37,839 nt of DNA, from positions 1 to 37,839 of the forward strand of contig CAMYIJ010000072.1 in the NCBI GenBank assembly GCA_947258375.1, written 5' to 3'. The notes under the pieces were generated by a model that saw only the letters and a program-made list of their open reading frames with translations, was not told the origin of the DNA and ran no database searches. The stretch comes from an uncultured Acidimicrobiaceae bacterium (GTDB lineage: Bacteria > Actinomycetota > Acidimicrobiia > Spongiisociales > UBA5794). The stretch's first letter is position 1; every line of letters begins with the position of its first letter. A program made the translations under genes and the position numbers. Of this stretch, positions 7,736-18,600 are shown piece by piece.

Positions 7736-8581
7736 CTACATTTCCATGGCTACGTCGAGGCGGGGTGCGGAGTGGGTGAGGGCTCCCATTGAGATGACGT
7801 CGACACCGCTGGCGGCGACGGCGCCCACGGTTTGTGGCGTGATACCGCCCGAGGCCTCCGTCAGCGCGGCACCATTGACGAGAGCCACCGCTTCGGCGAG
7901 CCCCTGTGGCGTCATGTTGTCCAAAAGAATCACGTCGGCTCCGGCGCGGAGCGCCTCGGCGATCTGATCGTGGTGATCGACCTCAACCTCGATCTTCAGC
8001 ATATGGCCGGCGCCTGCCCTGACGGCTGCCACCGCAGCCGCGATCGAGCCGGCCGCGGCGATGTGATTGTCCTTGATCATCACGGCGTCGTGGAGTCCGA
8101 AGCGATGGTTACCGCCGCCACCGCAGCGCACGGCGTACTTCTCTAACGCGCGCAGGCCGGGAGTCGTCTTTCTGGTATCGACGATCCGGGCACCCGTGGC
8201 GGCGACGAGGGCGACTACATCGCGGGTGGCGGTCGCGATCCCGGACAGATGGCCCAGGAGGTTGAGGCAGGTGCGTTCGCCGGTGAGGAGCGCTCGGGCG
8301 GGCCCGACCACTTCCGCCACCACCGCGCCGGCGCGTGCGTCGCTCCCGTCCCCGATGAGAATGGTCGTCTCAACCCTGGCGTCGAGCATTGTGAAGGCCT
8401 GAAGCCCGATCGAGAGTCCGGCGAGGCGCCCGGCTTCCCGGGCCACGATGCGGCCCTCTGCCATATCATCAGGACCGAAGATCGAATCGGTGGTGACATC
8501 CCCTGCGGTCGCCAGATCCTCCGCCAGCGACAGCTCGAGGAGGCGGCGAACCTCTCCGGCCGGTGGGCCCGGCAACGTCAT
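7736..8581 (-). CDS. nadC: Nicotinate-nucleotide pyrophosphorylase (quinolinate phosphoribosyltransferase)
   Basis: A 281-residue enzyme of normal length. NadC converts quinolinate and PRPP to nicotinate mononucleotide, CO2 and pyrophosphate in de novo NAD synthesis. Family signatures are all present: an N-terminal helical/beta sandwich with EDLATAGDVTTD (residues 21-32), GERTCLNLLGHLSGIATAT (101-119), TRKTTPGLR (136-144), KYAVRCGGGGNHR (148-160), IKDNH (169-173), then the TIM-barrel strands KIEVEVD, VILLDNM, EASGGI and VDVISMGALTHS. The substrate-binding Arg, His and Lys in these motifs are conserved. Its ATG overlaps the stop of the large cyclase gene (ATGA), so the two are cotranscribed and probably translationally coupled. 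nadA and nadB, its usual partners, are not in the window. Confidence 0.97.
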   Translation of the reverse strand: MTLPGPPAGEVRRLLELSLAEDLATAGDVTTDSIFGPDDMAEGRIVAREAGRLAGLSIGLQAFTMLDARVETTILIGDGSDARAGAVVAEVVGPARALLTGERTCLNLLGHLSGIATATRDVVALVAATGARIVDTRKTTPGLRALEKYAVRCGGGGNHRFGLHDAVMIKDNHIAAAGSIAAAVAAVRAGAGHMLKIEVEVDHHDQIAEALRAGADVILLDNMTPQGLAEAVALVNGAALTEASGGITPQTVGAVAASGVDVISMGALTHSAPRLDVAMEM

Positions 8582-11500
8582 GCGTCTCCCAAGCCGAGGG
8601 GGCGCCAGGGTCGCATGACGATTCCGAGCTTGTGCATCAGTTCCTCCTCCGACTGGTCGCGGGCCGGGTCGGCACCGTCGATTCGCTGTGCCGCCTCGAG
8701 CGTCTGAGCAATCTCGTAGTCAGAAGCCGCGGTCCTCGCCAGTTCGAGGCTGGCGTCGACATGATTGCACGCTGCTTCGTGTTCGCCGAGGGCTGCCTTG
8801 GCATAGGCGGCCATCCGGTGCAGCGAAGCTCTGGAGACCTCGGTGCCTTCGACGGATTCATTGGCCTCAATTGTGGTCATCGCCAGCGACAAAGCTTCCT
8901 CAGGGCGCCGTGAGTAGAGGAGCCATTCGCACCGCCGGATAGTCTCCTCGATTATGTACGCTCCGGCGCCCGCTTCCGTGAAGCCGGCGCGCGCCGCGTC
9001 GAGCGCATGTTCGGCCTGATCGAGGGCGCCAAGGCGCGTGTAGAGGCGGGCCAGATTGGCGTGGGCGAGGGCCGTGCCGATGACGAAGGCCGCACCTTGC
9101 CAGATGCGCAGAGCCTGGCGGAGCCGTTCCTCGACATCTTCATAGTGACCCTGGTCGAGGAAGATCTCGCCGAGGTTGTGGATCGACGACGCAGTGCGCA
9201 CGATGTCGCCGCTCTTGGTCCCGGTTTCGACGCTGCGGCTCCACAGCTCGACCGCGTCGTCCCATGCTCCCCGGTAGTAGGCGTCGTATCCGAGGTTGTT
9301 GAGAACGTTGGTCTGGCCCACCAGGTCCTTGAGCTCTTCGTAGATCTCGAGGGCATGGGTGCCGTCATCGACTCCGGAAACTCCCGGCAGGTGCGAGTAG
9401 GCGACGGAGCGCATGTAGTAGGCGTGGGCGAGTTCCTTCTTGTGGCCACCGTCGGCGAGCTCGATTGCACGCGTGCACCAGTCGACTGTGTCGTTGTAGT
9501 CGCCGAGGCGGAAATACAGGCCGGCCATGGCAATCATCGATTCGAGTTCGGTTTCGACGCGTTCATCCGACGGCGAGACATCCTTGGCCAGGATCCTGAG
9601 AGACTCGTCCAGAATGGGCCGGGCCTCGTCGAATCCGCCCCGGGCCACATGGATGAGCCCCTTCTTGCGGAGCAGCCGGCCGCGAGGGACATCGTCGATC
9701 TCTCCCGCCATGCAGGAGTCGTAGGCGGCTTCTGCCTCGTCGAACAGGCCGAGATGCTCGCCGGCATCGCCGACACCTTCCTGGATGTGCAGCAGGTCGT
9801 GAGCATCGACGTGGTCGAGGCCTTCGGCGGCGCGCAGGGCCCGCCGATAGATCCGCATGGCCTCGACGTGAGCCATTTTCCTTGCGGCCCGGTCCCCGGC
9901 CATTCGCGAGTAGGTCCAGGACTTGTTCCAATCCTCGGCTCGATCGAAGTGCAGCGACATTGCCTCGGCGAAACGTTCCGGGCGGCGCCGCGCTCGTCGC
10001 TCGAGCGCCTCGGCGATGGCCTTGTGGATCTCGGCGCGCCGCCTGAACGGCAACCCGGCATATGCCACGTCGCGCACGAGCATCTGTTTGAAGCGCACCT
10101 TGCCGATCGAGGATGTGTCGAGGAACTCCTCGAGGCGCTCCCACACCGCGGCATCGTCGATGTTGGGCGCCACGTCCGGCATTGCGTCGGCAAGCAGATC
10201 CACGGCGAATGTTTCGCCGAACACCGATGCGTAACGCAGGAGACGGCGATCGTTCTGCCGTAGCCGATCGATGCGGGCCAGAGTCACTGCCTCGATCGAT
10301 TCCGGAAGGTCACCTACGTCGTATGTCTCCATAGCGGCGGCCAGCTCCACGATGTAGAAGGGATTGCCTCCGGACCGGCGCGCCACCTCCTCAGCCAGCG
10401 GCAATGGAGTTGCTTCGCCGGCGACCGCGGTCACCAGCTCAACGGCGGCCCCCTCGCTCAGCGGTCCGATGTCGATCGTCGCAACGTCGTCGGTGAGTGC
10501 AAGTCCCTCGTCGGAGGAGCGTAGCGCCACCAAGAACCAGGGATACTCGGAGATGTGGTCGACAATCGAGGCGAACAGCAGCCGGGATGACTCGTCGGCC
10601 CAGTGGGAGTCCTCGATGATGATCGCCGTCGGTTCGTTGAGGATTCCCGCGAGGATGCGGAGAATCACGTCGTGGAGGGTCTGTTGGCGGAACTGTTCGG
10701 CGAGTGCCTCCACTTCCGGCGTCGCCGCAACACTCGTCCGCACGACGTCTGCAATCAGCGGCAGCCACTGCCGTTCGGCGGGGAAGTCCTCCGCGATCAC
10801 CGCGGTCAGATCTGCGGCGAGCTGGTCTGCGTCCCGCTCCTTGAGCTCGAGTGCCGCCCGCACCAATTGAGCTGCCGCATGAAAAGGGGTCGCGGACTCG
10901 TATCGTTCACACGTCACCTGGATCTGCCCGGTCGTGGCGGCGAGGCGGCTGAGCGCCTCGGAGACGATGCGGGACTTTCCCATCCCGGGCCGCCCGGTGA
11001 CTTCGAGAGTCTGCCCGGCGCCGTCGACTGTCGCGGCCGCGATCTCGTAGATCGAATCGATCTCCGAATGACGCCCAATGATCGCGTGGGCGGCGGCGAT
11101 ACCCGCCTGATCGTCGGAGGAAAGGAGCGCCCCGATCTGTAGCGGTGCCACCGGCTTGGCCTTGCCCTTGAGCGCGATCGGCTCGATCTCGGTGGTGTCG
11201 AAACCGTCGGCGGCATGGTCGAGAGCGCGGGCGGTGGCGTAGATCTCGCCGGTGCCCGCTTTGGAGGCGAGCCGGGCTGCCAGGTTCACAGTGTCACCCA
11301 TGACGGTGTACACCCGCCGGAAGCGAGGCCCGAGGTCTCCGGCGAACACGTGCCCGCGGGCGACTCCGGCATGCACGGGAAATGGCGGGTCGGCGTCGAC
11401 GATCTCCCGCAGTGCGTTGATGATGCGTTCCCCGTGGCCGGGCGAGCGCTCCGGAACGCCGGTCGACAAGATCAGCTTGCCGCCGTCATCGTCGACATCG

Positions 11501-12384
11501 GCGGCCAGGAAACTCACCCCATGGCGGTCTGCCGCCGTTTGCGTGATCGTCACCAGCTTGCTGAGCAGTTCGCCGGCGCGTTCGGGCCCTTCATCGGCAA
11601 AAACCTGATCGGTCCCGGTGAACTTCACGAACGCAATCGTGGCGGGGCGGTGTTCTCCTTCATTGAAAGCCAGCGAAAGGTGATCGCGGAGGCGGGTCGG
11701 AACGAACATCGCCAGATCGACACCCGATACGTCAACGTCGGAATCGTCCTCGTCGAAGTCGTCGACGTCCGGATCCTCCTCGAGCACGTAGCCGCCGGCC
11801 TTGGCCTCACCCAGGATCGAATCGTCGTCGAGCAGGGCGGCGGTGCCTGCTGCCACCAGGATCTCCCCGGGGTCGGCCGCCGTCTGCAGCGCCACGACCG
11901 AACTGGCCGTCGGCCCGATGAAGAGCAGTTCGTGGGACTGCTCGCCTGCCAGGATCCCCGTGATCGGTCCGGAGGCGACTCCCACCGACATCTCCAGAGG
12001 TGACGGACTGCGCGTTCTCTGGAACTCCTCGAGCGCGTCGCGCATCTCGAGTGCAGACCGACAGGCTCGGGCCGCGTGATCCTCGCCGGTATAGAGGTTG
12101 AACAGGGCATCACCGCCGAAACGCAGCAGATCACCACCGTCGAGCATCACAATGTCGAGCAGCTCTGTAAACGCCGCGTTGAGAATGTCGGTGACTTCCT
12201 CCGAGCCCACCTTGCCCTTTTCGGCCAGCATTTCTGACATGGCCGTGAACCCGGAGATGTCAACGAGAAGGAAGGTTCCCTCTTCCTCGTATATCGGCGG
12301 TGGCTCGGGCTCCGATTGCCAGGCAAGGAGCGTGCGCGGCAGATAGAGGGCGTATTGCTGGCCCCATCGGCGGTTCTCAGGCAC
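8578..12384 (-). CDS. Class III adenylate/guanylate cyclase-like protein with AAA ATPase and TPR repeats
   Basis: A 1268-residue signalling protein with the layout of mammalian soluble adenylyl cyclase and related bacterial regulators. The first cyclase domain (about 36-190) has LLVDISGFT with Asp42 and LRFGGDALF with Asp92, the two metal-binding Asp at standard spacing. A linker with an acidic stretch (204-218) leads to a second cyclase domain (about 247-415). There the first metal Asp is replaced by Lys (IAFVKFTGTD), while MGDTVNLAARLAS (362-374) is well kept. An NTPase of the AAA/STAND kind follows, Walker A GRPGMGKS at 464-471 and IIIEDSHWADESS downstream. The rest (about 850-1230) is helical with TPR-like repeats. 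Start is GTG with GAGG upstream. The likely product is cAMP or a pure ATP-dependent sensor role; which is not shown by sequence. It overlaps nadC by 4 bp. Confidence 0.92.
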   Translation of the reverse strand: MPENRRWGQQYALYLPRTLLAWQSEPEPPPIYEEEGTFLLVDISGFTAMSEMLAEKGKVGSEEVTDILNAAFTELLDIVMLDGGDLLRFGGDALFNLYTGEDHAARACRSALEMRDALEEFQRTRSPSPLEMSVGVASGPITGILAGEQSHELLFIGPTASSVVALQTAADPGEILVAAGTAALLDDDSILGEAKAGGYVLEEDPDVDDFDEDDSDVDVSGVDLAMFVPTRLRDHLSLAFNEGEHRPATIAFVKFTGTDQVFADEGPERAGELLSKLVTITQTAADRHGVSFLAADVDDDGGKLILSTGVPERSPGHGERIINALREIVDADPPFPVHAGVARGHVFAGDLGPRFRRVYTVMGDTVNLAARLASKAGTGEIYATARALDHAADGFDTTEIEPIALKGKAKPVAPLQIGALLSSDDQAGIAAAHAIIGRHSEIDSIYEIAAATVDGAGQTLEVTGRPGMGKSRIVSEALSRLAATTGQIQVTCERYESATPFHAAAQLVRAALELKERDADQLAADLTAVIAEDFPAERQWLPLIADVVRTSVAATPEVEALAEQFRQQTLHDVILRILAGILNEPTAIIIEDSHWADESSRLLFASIVDHISEYPWFLVALRSSDEGLALTDDVATIDIGPLSEGAAVELVTAVAGEATPLPLAEEVARRSGGNPFYIVELAAAMETYDVGDLPESIEAVTLARIDRLRQNDRRLLRYASVFGETFAVDLLADAMPDVAPNIDDAAVWERLEEFLDTSSIGKVRFKQMLVRDVAYAGLPFRRRAEIHKAIAEALERRARRRPERFAEAMSLHFDRAEDWNKSWTYSRMAGDRAARKMAHVEAMRIYRRALRAAEGLDHVDAHDLLHIQEGVGDAGEHLGLFDEAEAAYDSCMAGEIDDVPRGRLLRKKGLIHVARGGFDEARPILDESLRILAKDVSPSDERVETELESMIAMAGLYFRLGDYNDTVDWCTRAIELADGGHKKELAHAYYMRSVAYSHLPGVSGVDDGTHALEIYEELKDLVGQTNVLNNLGYDAYYRGAWDDAVELWSRSVETGTKSGDIVRTASSIHNLGEIFLDQGHYEDVEERLRQALRIWQGAAFVIGTALAHANLARLYTRLGALDQAEHALDAARAGFTEAGAGAYIIEETIRRCEWLLYSRRPEEALSLAMTTIEANESVEGTEVSRASLHRMAAYAKAALGEHEAACNHVDASLELARTAASDYEIAQTLEAAQRIDGADPARDQSEEELMHKLGIVMRPWRPLGLGDA

Positions 12385-12646
12385 CTTCGCCTCTACCTTC
12401 TCGATCCGTCAAGGCTAACCATTGTGGCTCGTCGTAATGCATATGCCTCCCCATGATTGGTTGGGGTACAAGGCCATCCCGGGTTGACCTGATGCAAAAA
12501 ACCCATGCGCAGTGAATTGTCGGGTGCTAGGTTTTCTCCGGGGACACGTCCAAGTGACTGGGAAAAGACGCGCTACATAGGCCATTCGGCCGCTCTATGA
12601 CGACTGGGTTTCTTCTATGCCTGTAAGGGAACGTGGGGGTTCTTTG
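12385..12646. other. Divergent intergenic region before the giant secreted protein gene
   Basis: 262 bp of locally lower GC between two divergent genes. It contains short inverted repeats CCCCA/TGGGG (12452-12470 region), GGGTT/AACCC (12481-12503) and TTTTC/GAAAA (12533-12566 region). A TTGACC at 12484 and a TGCTAGGTT at 12525 resemble promoter boxes but are too far apart to form one promoter. No gene or clear riboswitch was recognised. Confidence 0.4.
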
Positions 12647-15600
12647 ATGACGGTACGGACACATCGCAACTGGCTCGAGGCGAGCCTTGCATTCTTGCTC
12701 GCAGCTGCATTACTCGTCGTTGCCCCCGGCAGCGTACCGGAGGCCCGGGCGGACATTCTGACTGTGGATGGCGCCGGCGCCTGCAGCGACGTTCCCGGTT
12801 CCTCGCTGTACTGCACCATTGACTACGCGATTTCTGATGCGGTGGGCGGTGTCGATCTGATCGAAGTCGCCGACGGCACGTATAGCGAGAACCTGTTCGT
12901 CGATCGTGACATCACCATCGAGGCCATCAATCCCGGCCTGGTGACGGTCGACGGTGGTGGGGTCGGGAGGGTGATCAACGTCTCAGGCACCCCCACGGTG
13001 ACTCTGCGTGGCCTGCGCCTCACCGGAGGTTCGGCGGCGAGTGGGGCCGGCGTGAACGTCGCCGGGGCCACGTTCAACATCGAGAACTCTGAGATTGAGG
13101 GCAATACGGCCGCCGGAAACGGTGGCGGCATCTTCGTCGGATCCGGTGTAGCGAACCTGGATCAGGTGTCGATTCACGGCAACCTCGCGGATCGCGGCGC
13201 CGGGATCTACAACGGAAGCGGGACTGTTGACCTGTTCAGCTCCACCGTCAGCCTCAACAGTTCGACCCAAGAAGGTGGCGCTGTATACCAGCAGCTCGGA
13301 ACGACCGTGTTGCAGAACGTAACCTTCACCGGCAACGGCGCCAGCACCGGGGTCTTCTTCATCGGGGGCGGCTCGGCGACCCTGCGTAACACCGTGGCCG
13401 CAGGCAACACCGCCGGTTCCTCCAATCCAGTCTGCAATGGTGGGGGCACCATTACCTCCCTGGGTAGCAACTTCATCTCGCGTATAGGAACCGTTTGCTC
13501 CCTGATTTTCACCCAACCGGGAGACATCACCGGCACGCCGGCCGACCCCGCCGATCCTCGCCTCGGTCCGCTCCAGGACAACGGTGGCGTCGGGCTCAGC
13601 CACGAGCCGGAGTCAGATAGCCCGCTCCTCGACGCCGGGGACAACACCGACCTCGACCTGACCCTCGACCAGCTTGGCAATGCTCGCACGGTCGACGGTA
13701 TCGCCGACGGCGTCAATACCGCCGACATTGGCGCGGTTGAGCTCGACCCCGTGACGGTGTGTGCCGTCGACTGTGACTACACCGCAATTGAGGGCGGGGC
13801 GCAGCTGGCTGCGGGGATCGGCGGTCTTTCCAATATCATTCGCCTGGGTTCCGAGACCTATGCGGCGGAGTTCCTCCGCGGGAACAAGAATCTGATCTTC
13901 CAGGGCTCGGGTCGCGACTCGACGATTGTTGATGCCTCGGGCGGTACCCGTGTGGCTCAGGCCCGTGGCGGCGCCATTGTCACTATTCGCGATATGACGT
14001 TGACCGGTGCCAACCGGCCGGGCTCCAGCGGGGCGGGTGTCTCCATTTTCGAAGCCGGGTCCGACCTCACGCTGGAGCGCGTCCGGGTGACGGGAAACAC
14101 TGCCGGAGTGGACGGTGCCGGCGTCGAGAACTCGCAATCCGTAACGATCATCGACTCGCTGATCGACGGCAACAGTGCCGGCCAATTTGGTGGCGGTGTC
14201 TATACCTTCTCGTCCGGCGCGACGGTTATCCAAAACACCACGATCACCGGCAATGCGGCCGGGACCGAGGGCGGCGGCTCTTTCACCAACGGCGGCACCG
14301 TTTCGATTGTCAACTCGACGATCACCGGGAACACGGTCACGAGCGGCAACGGCGGCGCAGTTGCAGTGGCGGCGGGGGCGACGACGGTGAATAACTCAAC
14401 GCTGTGGGACAACTCGGCGAGTGCGGCCGCCCAGTCGGCTTATCAGAGTGGCGCAGGCACGGTCACGGTTGCGAACTCGATCCTCGGAGAGCCCGAACTT
14501 GGACAGAACGTCTGTGGCGGAACGGTTGGCTCGGCCGACAACAACATCCTCACCAATGCTGACGGCTGCGGGTTCACCCCTCTGGCCAGTGACCAGACCG
14601 GGTCCACCGGCTCCGAGATCGATCCACTGCTGGGCGCACTCGCCGACAACGGCGGGCCCACCCGGACCCTCGGACTACTCCCACTCAGCCCGGCGATCGA
14701 TGCCGGCAACAACGCGACATGTGAACTGACGGATCAGCGCGGGCTGACCCGTATCGTTGGTTCGGCGTGCGACATCGGCGCGTTCGAGGTGCAGGCGCCT
14801 GCAACGTTGCAGGCACTCATCGACGCCACGGACGCAGGCGATACGGTCAACGTGCCCGACGGGACCTACAACGAAAACATCATCATCAACAAGAATCTGA
14901 CCGTCTTGCCGGTGACACCCGGAGCGGTGACCATCGACGGCGGCGGCTCCGGCACCACGGTCACCGTCAACGGTTCGGCAACCGTTGCGATCTCAGACCT
15001 GACGATCACGGGTGGCGGCGACAGCGGCCTCAGGCTTGAATCCGACACCGACGTCACACTGACCAACGTCGACGTTGTCGGCAACACCACCGCAAGTGCC
15101 GGCGGCGGAATCGACAACTTCGGGACTCTGAACGTTTTTGGAGGCTCGATCTCCAGCAACACCTCAACCGGCGTCATCGGCGGCGGCCTTGTGAACGGCG
15201 GCACCGCAACGCTCGACGGCGTGACCATGGCCGGCAACGGTGCCGGGGGCGGCGATGGCGGCGCGGCCTACAACGCCGGGCTGCTCAACATCACGAACAA
15301 CAGTGTGTTGTCGGGCAACACCGCCGGCGGTGGCGCCGCGATCTACAACAACTCCGTATTGAACGTCGCGGATAGCCTGTTCACCGACAACGGCGGTAGC
15401 GCCGGCGGAGCCATCTACAACGGCGGCGGCTCCGTCGTCACGCTTGTGAACACGGATTTCACCGACAACTACGCCTCCACGGGCGGCGGCGCCATCTGGA
15501 ACAACGGCGTGTCGGTCGACATCACGGGTGGCCAGTTCCTGCGCAACCACGCCGGACCATTGGCGCGTGCCGGCGCGATCGACTCGTCTCAGGGCGGGAC

Positions 15601-18600
15601 ACTGACCATCGACGGCACCGACTTCACCCGCAACGGTGCCCGGTTCGGTGGAGCGCTCTACCTAGTCGATGACACCACAATCACCGGAGCCACCTTCGAG
15701 GGCAACGTGGCCGGCTTCCGGTCCAACGAGGACGGCCGGGGTGGGGCCATCGCCGCCGGCACCGGAGAGAGCGGCCAGGTCGTTGACATCGCCACCACGG
15801 CATTCACCAACAATGCGGCATCCAGGTCGTTCACGACGCCGGTGGTGGATCAGCAGAACCTCTTCACGAGCGCGTCAGCGGACGGTTGCGGTGCAATCGG
15901 CGGTTCGCTCTTCCAGGGGTTCGTCCCTGCAACAACCCAGCTCGACTTCGTCCGGATGCGCCTGTCCACCGGCTTCGCTGGAGGAATCGGCCCGGGTGGC
16001 TTGACCGCCGGCGTCAGAATCCGCGAAGGCGGCCCGCAGGGCGCGGTGCTCGCATCCGCCGAAGGCTTCGTCGAGGGTCCGGCGACAGCCGGCTTCCCCA
16101 TCGTGCAAGCGAATCTCGCCGTCCCATTGTCGCTAGTGGCCGGAAACCTGTATGTAATCGAGGTCCACGACATGGGCCTGGCCCTGTGGGTCAAGAACGA
16201 CGCCAATCCGTACCCGGATTCCCAAGCCTGGGTGGCGTGCGGTGGTGGTGGCGGCGCGCCGCTGTCGCTGCCGGGGACCGACTACGAGTTTGCGACCGGG
16301 TCTGCGACGCTCGACGGCACCTGGGACGGTGGGGCCATCGATACCGCCACCGGCACCATGACGATCGTCGACAGCACCTTCACCAGCAATGTTTCGAGCG
16401 ACACTGGCGGTGCCCTGAGGAGCCTCGACACCGAACTGGGTATCTCCGGCTCCGTGTTCACCGGCAATGTTGCCGATACCGCAGGAGGGGCCGTGTACGG
16501 CTCGGGGAACTTCACGATCTCGACTAGCAGCTTCGCTCAGAACACGAGTGACGTCTCGGGCGGCGCTATTTCATCGACTGCAGGTGTACTCGATGTCGTG
16601 GATTCCAGTTTCGAGGCCAACAGCTCCAAGCGCGGTGGCGCGATCGGCGGAGACGGCGAGATCAACGTCGCCGGATCAACCTTCGTCGACAACACGGCCG
16701 ACAACCTGGGACGCGCCGGCGGCGCCATCTACTTCAGCGGTGGTGGCAATCTCAGCAACTCAACCGTTTCGTCCAACACCACCGGCGCCGGCGCCAGCGG
16801 CGGCGGCGTCGCCGTCGAGGTTGAGCCGGTCACGATCAACAACTCGACGATCGCCGACAACTCGGCAGACCTGACGGCCGGTGGCATCGCCTCGGCGGCA
16901 GGTTTGACGCAAGTTTCCAACTCGATCGTTGCCGACAACACAGTTGCGCTGCTCGGTGGTGGGAATTGTGCGGGCGTCACATCGCTCGGCTACAACGTGT
17001 TCACCGACACAACGTGCAACGAAGTCGCGTCCGATCAGGTCGTGGCCGACGCCCTGCTCGGGCCGCTGCAAGACAACGGCGGGCCGACCCAGACCCGTGC
17101 GCTGCAGCCGGGAAGCCCGGCCGTCGACGGCGGCGATCCGGGGACCCTGGCAGTCAATCTCGATCTCTTCCTCGCCGGGGGCTACCTTCAGTTCAACGGC
17201 GCAGCGGATGCAGGAGGCGCCGGGGTCGCCGTTGTCAGCGGCGAGTTCCAGACCGGCTCGGCATATGCCACTACTACTGAGGGCGTGGCATGGGACCTCG
17301 ACACGAGCTTCTCGACCACATTCGAATTCCAGATCACGGATCCCGTGCCCTGGGCTTCGAATCCCTCCGAGATCAGCGGTGATGGACTCACGTTTGCCAT
17401 CTCTCCCAACCGGTTCGCTCTCGGCGAGGCGGGAGGACGGATCGGAGCGGCCACCACGCCGGGCCCACTCGGTGTCCTCTCGGTTGAGTTCGACACCTAC
17501 TTCAATGGCGGCGACGCTGGCACCAACCACGTCGGGATAAATCTGCAAGGCGTCGGTGACGGCCAGCGGGTCGTCTCGGACGTCCAGGCCGCAGTCCCGG
17601 GCGCCTTCGATGACGGATCGGTGTGGACCGCATGGGTCGACTACTCGACCGACACCAACAACCTCGAGGTCAGAGTTGCCTCCGATGGAGTGCGCCCCGC
17701 CACGGCGAATCTCTCGTACGTGGTCGATATCGCCGACGTGGTGGGACCGACCGGCTACTACGGATTCACCGCAGCCACCGGGTTGGCCTATGCCACCCAC
17801 ACCGTCACTGAGTGGGATCTGGAGACGCAATCGTGCGCTGCGACCGATCAGCGCGGAGTCCTGCGGCCGGTCGGCGCCGCATGCGACGTCGGCGCGTTCG
17901 AGTTGGATCTGTTGCCCGACGTCTCCCTGGCCCTGAACTCGGATCCGGTCGTCGACAGCGGTGCCTCGACCATCGCCACTACAAGCTTGCCGGCCGAGTT
18001 GGCAACCGCTCCGACCGACCCCACCGACCCGACCGACGACAACATCGGCTCGGCGCCCATCGCCAACCTCGACACCCAGTCGACCGAGGCCGAGTCGTCG
18101 CCGATCGCCAACTTGCCGATCGCCAACCTCGAGGTTGGCGGGGCACCGATCGCCAATCTGCCGATCGCCAACCTGGCTCCTGCAGCTCAGGAGATCGTCG
18201 ACGCCATCCTGCTGATCGACGTACCCCTCGAGGGTGGCTGGGAAGTCCACCTCGCGGCGAGCCCAACGCTCACCGGCCGGCCTATCCAGTCGGTGACCTT
18301 CGGTGAGGCCATGGCCGATCCGGACGTCCTCGCCAGCCTCGAGGCTGCCGGTCTCACCTTCAACGACATGAACCTGTCGTCGACGCCGATCGCCAATCTG
18401 ACGATCGCCGGCTTGGCGCTGGGCAACCTACCGATCGCCAACCTGCCGATCGCCAATCTGGCGCCGGGGGCTCCCACCGCGGACATCCTGCAGGCGTGGT
18501 GCGACGCATTGGCGCAACAACCCGTCAACTGCACCACGATAGGCATCGATCCCAACCCTCCAACGCCGGACGACGGGGGCCACAGCCTGGCATCACTGTC

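Noticed and set aside
9007..10263. 418-codon plus-strand frame inside the cyclase gene
   Set aside because: Shadow of the TPR/ATPase part of the minus-strand gene; composition lacks domain signatures.
12481..12540. Riboswitch before the giant gene
   Set aside because: Short inverted repeats are present but no known aptamer pattern (for example c-di-GMP or cobalamin) could be recognised.
12617..12646. Upstream ATG of the giant gene
   Set aside because: It lacks a ribosome-binding site and would add ten residues (MPVRERGGSL) before a normal signal peptide. ATG 12647 has GGGGG 7 nt upstream.
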